NCBI GenBank assembly: GCA_026874595.1
Contig: CM049309.1
Location: forward strand, 17,872,576 to 17,936,575
Reading direction: 5' to 3'
From: Sipunculus nudus
Taxonomy: Eukaryota > Annelida > Sipuncula > Golfingiida > Sipunculidae
DNA length: 64,000 bases
Of the stretch, positions 47,176 to 64,000 are shown piece after piece (within the stretch, counting starts at the first letter, position 1; every line of letters starts with the position of its first letter). The position numbers were made by a program, and so were the translations under genes. Below the pieces are notes generated by a model, which had not been told where the DNA came from, did no database searches, and saw nothing but the letters and a program-made list of their open reading frames with translations.

Positions 47176-47179
<4 letters not shown>

Positions 47180-47910
47180 CTTTTAAAAGAGTGCACAGTC
47201 ATATGAACCAACAAACTTTAACAGAAAATAAGATCACGTTTCAATGTGGCTGAAGTGATCATGATTTTCATTTTAAAAGCGTGATGAAGCAACCAGTGAC
47301 CAACAGATGATGAAACTTTACAAATTATCAATACAAAATGTACAAGAAATATAATCAATCAAAGACTTTTACTTTTTCTAACAACCAATCTTGGTTTTAA
47401 ATAATAAACTGACAAAGCAGGCAATCTGTCAAATGTTCATTAAATATCCACAAATGTGTAAGTAAGCTGGGCCATGAAGGACGGTAAAGTTGGATTACTT
47501 GTATAGGGTTTTAGAGCACTGGAGTTTTTGCCGTATAAAATAAATGATAATTATTATTAAATCTTAAAGAATCACAAAATTTACAAAGGATAATCATAAC
47601 AAAATCAGGTGAGGACCTCCATGAGTTACAATTGTCATGCTGATTACAAGTGGATAATAATAAAGGATTTAAAATGGCAGACCACCAATGAAAAGTTACA
47701 GTGAAACTTTATAAAAATCATGAAAATGTGAAAATCAACATAGCATCACAAAAACCCCAGATGAAGAGATAAGTGGGAAATACCTGCAATATGAATCAGA
47801 AATTTTCATTACCTTACATATGAGTAGTTCACATTTGGCCAAACTGACAAACAAATTCAGTTGGTCACAAAAATTTCTGCAACAGATAATCATAGAACAT
47901 TGGCTCATTA

Positions 47911-48110
47911 GGGGTAAGATGTATCCTAGTGGTTAAGGCTTTGGATTTTGGAGCTGAAGGTCCCCGGTTCGAACTCTGCCGGTGAATGGCATTATGGTCA
48001 AATCTCATTATAGAACCTCAGAGATTTGCTCTAACATCTTAACGACAGGTTATGACTTCTGGATTATTCCTAACCCTGTGCAAATAAAACCTGAAATCCA
48101 GAAGGCTTAA
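47911..48110 (+). mobile_element. tRNA-derived SINE
   Basis: A-box-like TAGTGGTTAAGGC and B-box GGTTCGAACTC about 35 bp apart, followed by a SINE body ending TAATAATAAC. It falls in the presumed KRI1 3' flank or UTR. Confidence 0.65.
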
Positions 48111-48350
48111 TAATAACATATCATTCTTATTATATGGATACGTTCATCCTCATTTCAATAGACAGTGCCACCAACAGGCCATGGACCTATCCTTTTAAAA
48201 AATAAAATTGGCTCATGATGAATCTCTCTGGACAGTGACTCTGGTGATGACATGAATAAAACACACTCTTTTTTTTATCAACAGTATATATTTAAACAGA
48301 ATATTTAAAATATTCACAAAAACAGGCTGCCTTGATTACTTTACATTGTA

Positions 48351-59589
<11,239 letters not shown>

Positions 59590-60950
59590 CTGTTAAATTG
59601 AATCATAAAAAGTAAATAAATCAACAATTCATGTCCAGACACTGTGGCTGTGCCAGATATTAACCAAAGTTAACAGAGGGACACTCTATAGTCTGCCAAA
59701 GTACATTTGTCAGACACGCTGATGACATCAGTCAATTGAAGGTCACATGTCACTGACCATTTTGACATCCTTGTGATGTCACTGTTGTCTAACAAACACC
59801 ACACGCAGCAACAATCATGGAAAGTGTACCATGGAGGAATTTAATGTCCAGCTGTGCTGGGAAGACACCATCCATGATTCATCAACATAGATAACGCAAA
59901 AAGAGTTGAAAAGTAAATTCATTTTACATGACATATTACTACTTTACACGAAATTGGGGGAATATATGCATAACTAATTTAAAGGCATTCTTAAAGAATA
60001 TTCTTAAAATAATTATAAAATAAAATGCAGACAAGGGTTTGGGGATAAGTAGCTGCAAAGCTGTGAAAACCATGCCCCTCTGAACCGGTGTAGAGAACTC
60101 TCTCGTGTTCTTTGTCATCATAGTCCAGGTATAATACCTCCTTTTATGAGCAACTGTTCATGCACAAGGTAGGCTAGTGTTCAAGATAAGGCTTACATCA
60201 TCACTTGACAAAATAATTTTTTGTATTTATCAAAACTACAATGAGAAAAGTTATGATGGCATTTATGGTAGGTTACTCTGACTAGTTTGTTTTTACTGTT
60301 CAAGTATTCATCAGTCTTGAGATTAGAGTAGCTGAACAATTCACTGGGCAGTGTAAGCAGTTTTTGCAGTAGGAAGTACAGGTCTCAAAGTATCTTATAT
60401 GGGCATTTTATTAAAAACTTGAATATTGACTAATGCTGAGTCACAAATATTTAGCTACCTAAAAACTTTCCAAAATCATATAAGAACAAAAAATGGGCTC
60501 TACTAATAAATAGCCGACTACAAGTACATAGATATATAAAAGTTTATGTAGATTTGTATAAAATTGCAAAACTGTTTAAAGAATGAGTGTTAAAGATAAT
60601 TTCTCAATGTATGCATGACAGGTCAGCTGTTCCAACCAGGACAAAGGTAACTACTGTACATGCACACCTGTACATGTTGGGTAACTTTATCCTCTTAAGA
60701 AATTTACACTGAAAAATTTTCCTAATACTAGTGAATGATGATGGTTTAGCCCACAGCCCAAAGAAACATATAACCATGTCTTGCAATGTTAACCAAAAGC
60801 ACAAGGTGTCACTAAAATACTGACAAAGTATCTTGTGATTATATTCTGTTTACTTATAAAACTTTTCATGCTTTGACAGATTGTATTTTACAGCTTACCA
60901 TTATAAGGAAATAGGGCAGATGCTAGTTTCGGCCATTATGAGGGTTACAG
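59590..60950. other. KRI1 intron, no recognised element
   Basis: AT-rich DNA upstream of the first KRI1 exon in the window. I searched for the family's earlier segments (for example the RPMYLKDYERK-type motif) and found none, so the preceding exon is not recognised here. Confidence 0.5.
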
Positions 60951-60997
60951 GGTTAAAACAAGGGACCCATAGGTCGGGGCGCTCAGCTGTTATATAT

Positions 60998-61051
60998 GAT
61001 AAACTAGATGTGTCAGAATGACAAGAATGCCCCCGCCTGGGGCAAATAAGA
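60998..61051 (+). mobile_element. Left fragment of a family D element
   Basis: AAACTAGATGTGTCAGAATG and ATGCCCCCGCCTGGGGCAAA match the left end of the element at 1361. It breaks off where a family A element begins and resumes at 63921. Confidence 0.75.
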
Positions 61052-63920
61052 ACAAGGGACCTATGGGTCATGTCGCTCAGCTGAATTTTGGAAAATATTA
61101 GTAACTGCAAAATATTTTTGTTTCTTATGGTTTTTCCATGTATATTACCATTTGAAAAACTAAGAGAAAATGGCCCAGCTTAAATGAAACTCTGTAAATT
61201 ATAGAATAATGGACATGAGCTAAAGCATATGGACTGTGTAATACATGAAACCTTTGGCCTGAAACCATTTAGTGATGCACCAAAGGAAAAAATGGGCTTA
61301 CGGTAAGTGTCATATAAAAGTTCCATTTCATAAACAAATAATGTGTGAAGGTAATTAATTTTTCAAAAGTTAAATATATGGCCATATGAGTTAAAAATTA
61401 ATCCCACAAAGTTTGACCAATATTTCTAATTTTAAAAACTAGATAACTAGGCCCCACCAACTTTAAGAGATATGAACGAAATGCTACAAAGTATTTATAT
61501 CTTCTTAAATCTTGTCAGTTAGCACTTTCATTAGGTCCTATTATTTTACCATATATGAATATTAGGATTAAATTCCTGAACATTTTTCCTTTAAAAAAAA
61601 TCAAAATTGTCCAAGTCTCAACAAAAAGAATTTTTTAACATTAAAATTATCAGCTTTGTCTTGTATATTAGTCCTGTGTATCGAAGCGGTGGGTTCAGTG
61701 AGGGGTCTCTGTTGTTACTGTTCATCGCTGAAAAAATGTGAAATTATAAGATTCATCTTGTTTAGAGTACAGGTCTGTCAACAGAATGGGGTGGGGGGGG
61801 GGGGGAGAGAAAGGCTCCCTGTGGTATTTAAACTGGCAGCCTGATCAAGCTCAACAAGAGAGAGGGCTTGCCGGAGTGATGGGATTACATAACAGCCTGG
61901 GGAGCATAGAGAGTTGCACTGAATGACCTACAGTGACCTCAGTGGACTGCTTGACAATGTAAGGGAATACAACAAGAGCCTCCAAACAAATTCAATAAAT
62001 AGCCTAATTTTGCAGCTTTTATTTTTCATATTTAAGATTTTAACAGATTTAATCCTTATGTGTACATGCGGTGAAAATAACATCCACAGTACTTACAGGA
62101 AAAAATTGTGCCCTGGCCAAAGTTGGGCAAAATTTAAGGTACTGATTTTATATTTATGCTAATAACTTAAAAAAAATTGCAAATTTCACATCTAATTTTC
62201 CGTATACAATTGAATCTTGATTAAATGATGTTATATTCCTGATAAAAAGTCTCAGCCATTCTTTTGTTAAGTGAGTAAATATATATCCTGATTTTTTACA
62301 AAGTGCATTATGTTTGGGCCTATAACTTCAACAAATTATGCAATACTGACCTAAATTTTGGTATGTACATGGGAAATGTATGGAAGAATATGAATATTTA
62401 CAATTACATCTAACATTATGCCAATTTTAGGATTACCAGGTAAACAAAAGTAGGGTCATGATGCTAGAAAATACAAATACATTAAGTCTTCTAAAAAACT
62501 TCAATAGCTAGACTATTTTTTAAGCTTATACTTTCAAATTCAAAATTCATCAGATTAAATCCATATGTAAACTGGCTGTGAAAATTAAATCAAATGTACT
62601 TATAAGAAAAAAAAGTGCCATGGTCAAATTTTGGCAAAATTTAAGGTACCAATTTTATATTTTTACTAATATTTTTAAAAATTTAACAGATTTTGATCTT
62701 ATTTTGGGTATACAATTTAATTTTGCTTAATAAAAGATATATTACTGGAAAAAAGTCCATAGCTTTAAAATGTTTTGTGTTAAGTGATCAAATATCCTTC
62801 CTGATTTTTTACAAAATACATTATGTTTGAGCCCATAACTTTTTTAAATCATACAATAGGGACCTAATTTCTGGCACGTACATAGGAACTATATAGAGGA
62901 ATATTTATGGTAAATATGAGGAAAAACAGGTGAGTGGTTTCGTAGTTAGGCTGTCCTGAAATGTGAAAATAGGTTTTTAATAAAAAATTGAGGTTTTTCC
63001 TTAATTTCTCAAAGGAACAAAGTCGCAAAGACCCAGTTTTTGGCTTGGTAGGAGATCTTGGGGACATCTAACATTATGCCAACAACCTTGGGAGCATACA
63101 GAGCTGCACTGAATGACCAACAGTGACCACAGTGGACTGCTTGACAATGTAAGGGAATACAACAAGAGCCTCCAAAAAAATTCAATAACTAGCCTAATTT
63201 TGCAGCTTTTATTTTCAAATTTCAGATTTTAACAGATTAAATCCTTATTTGTACATGCTGTGAAAATTAGATCAACAGTACTTACAGGAAAAAAATGTGC
63301 CATGGTCAAAATTGGGCAAAATTTAAGGTACCAATTTTTTATTTTTGTTAATATTTTTAAAAATTTATAAGATTTTGATCTAATTTTGGGTAAACAATTT
63401 AATTTTGATTAATTAAAGTTATATTACTGGAAAAAAAGTCCCTAGCTTTAACATGTTTTGTGTTAAGTGTTAAAATATCTTTCCTGATTTCATACAAAAT
63501 GCATTATGTTTGGGCCCATAACTTTTTTAAATTATATAATACAGACCTAATTTCTGGCATGTACATAGGAACTATATAGAGGAATATTTATGGTAAATAT
63601 GAGGAAAAACAGATGAGTGGTTTTGATATTAGGCAGTCCTGAAGTGTGAAAATAGGTTTTTAATACAAAAAATTGAGGTTTTTCCTTAATTTCTCAAAGG
63701 AACGAAGTCGCAAAGACCCAGTTTTCGGCTTGGTAGGAGATCTTGGGGACATCTAAAATTGTGCCGAATTTTGGATTCCTAGGTCTTACGGTTTCAAAAC
63801 GTGCCACATCTACAGACGGATGGACGGACAGACAGACGGACGGACGGACGGACAGACGGACGGACGACGGACAATGGACCACGACTATAGCTCAGATGAC
63901 TTATAGTCAGCTGAGCTAAA
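61052..63920 (-). mobile_element. Family A element, copy 5 (composite, 2.9 kb)
   Basis: The left end is ACAAGGGACCTATGGGTCAT then GCTCAGCTGA. The right end is an ACGG-type tract (63815-63868) and the hairpin TAGCTCAG...CTGAGCTA. Inside are three partial repeats of the family body (near 61960, 62510 and 63170; the phrase AACAAGAGCCTCC recurs), so the core is a roughly 0.6-1.1-kb tandem repeat. Confidence 0.7.
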
Positions 63921-64000
63921 TATTTGTTAAATTTTGAAAAATTTTTTTAAATCAGGAGGTGTCGTATGGTCAAAAGTAGGTCAACAAGGGCAAAATGCAA
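63921..64000 (+). mobile_element. Right part of the interrupted family D element (core continues off window)
   Basis: ATTTGTTAAATTTTGAAAAA, AGGAGGTGTCGTATGGTCAA and AAGTAGGTCAAC match the first core repeat of the element at 1361. Confidence 0.75.

Noticed and set aside
47911-48000. True tRNA gene
   Set aside because: A and B boxes are present but no closed acceptor stem or anticodon arm, and the unit continues as a SINE body.
62864-63067. Conserved-looking 67-codon frame, similar to ones at 6003-6263 and 63694-63882
   Set aside because: Similarity is due to shared family A element DNA; starts differ and frames break between copies.

Overview
This is AT-rich, intron-rich animal DNA, most likely from a bivalve mollusc. 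The genes are metazoan with many short exons and GT-AG introns. The gene-free DNA is crowded with short non-autonomous elements that have tandem-repeat cores, ACGG-type tetranucleotide tracts and terminal hairpins. I know that layout from bivalve pearl-like (Helentron-associated) elements. The species cannot be fixed from the sequence alone.

Three conserved genes can be assembled exon by exon with matching splice phases. (1) Minus strand, 706-11643: an ankyrin-repeat protein that follows vertebrate ANKRD29 repeat by repeat. Its last exon or exons lie left of the window. (2) Plus strand, 15048-38314: a complete 11-exon, 479-codon F-box/leucine-rich-repeat protein, the SKP2 substrate receptor of the SCF ubiquitin ligase. 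(3) Minus strand, 48351-59589 and beyond: the C-terminal 537 residues (nine exons) of the nucleolar ribosome-biogenesis factor KRI1. Its N-terminal exons lie right of the window. ANKRD29 and SKP2 are head to head across 3.4 kb; SKP2 and KRI1 converge across 10 kb. I see no functional link between the three.

SKP2 intron 1 holds a possible nested two-exon gene for a small secreted peptide. Its second exon is cut by a 2.2-kb terminal-inverted-repeat element with a perfect 9-bp target duplication, which resembles a Mutator-type element. A lysine-rich 48-codon frame opposite ANKRD29 intron 1 is much weaker.

The rest is mainly repeats: at least five related families of hairpin-ended elements (called A to E here, one copy nested in another), tRNA-derived SINEs (one split by an element), pogo-like and Harbinger-like MITEs, micro- and minisatellites, and a GC-rich tract. 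The most unusual signal is that three minisatellites each start across an exon's 3' end and copy its splice donor: SKP2 exons 7 and 8, and the KRI1 exon ending at 56371.
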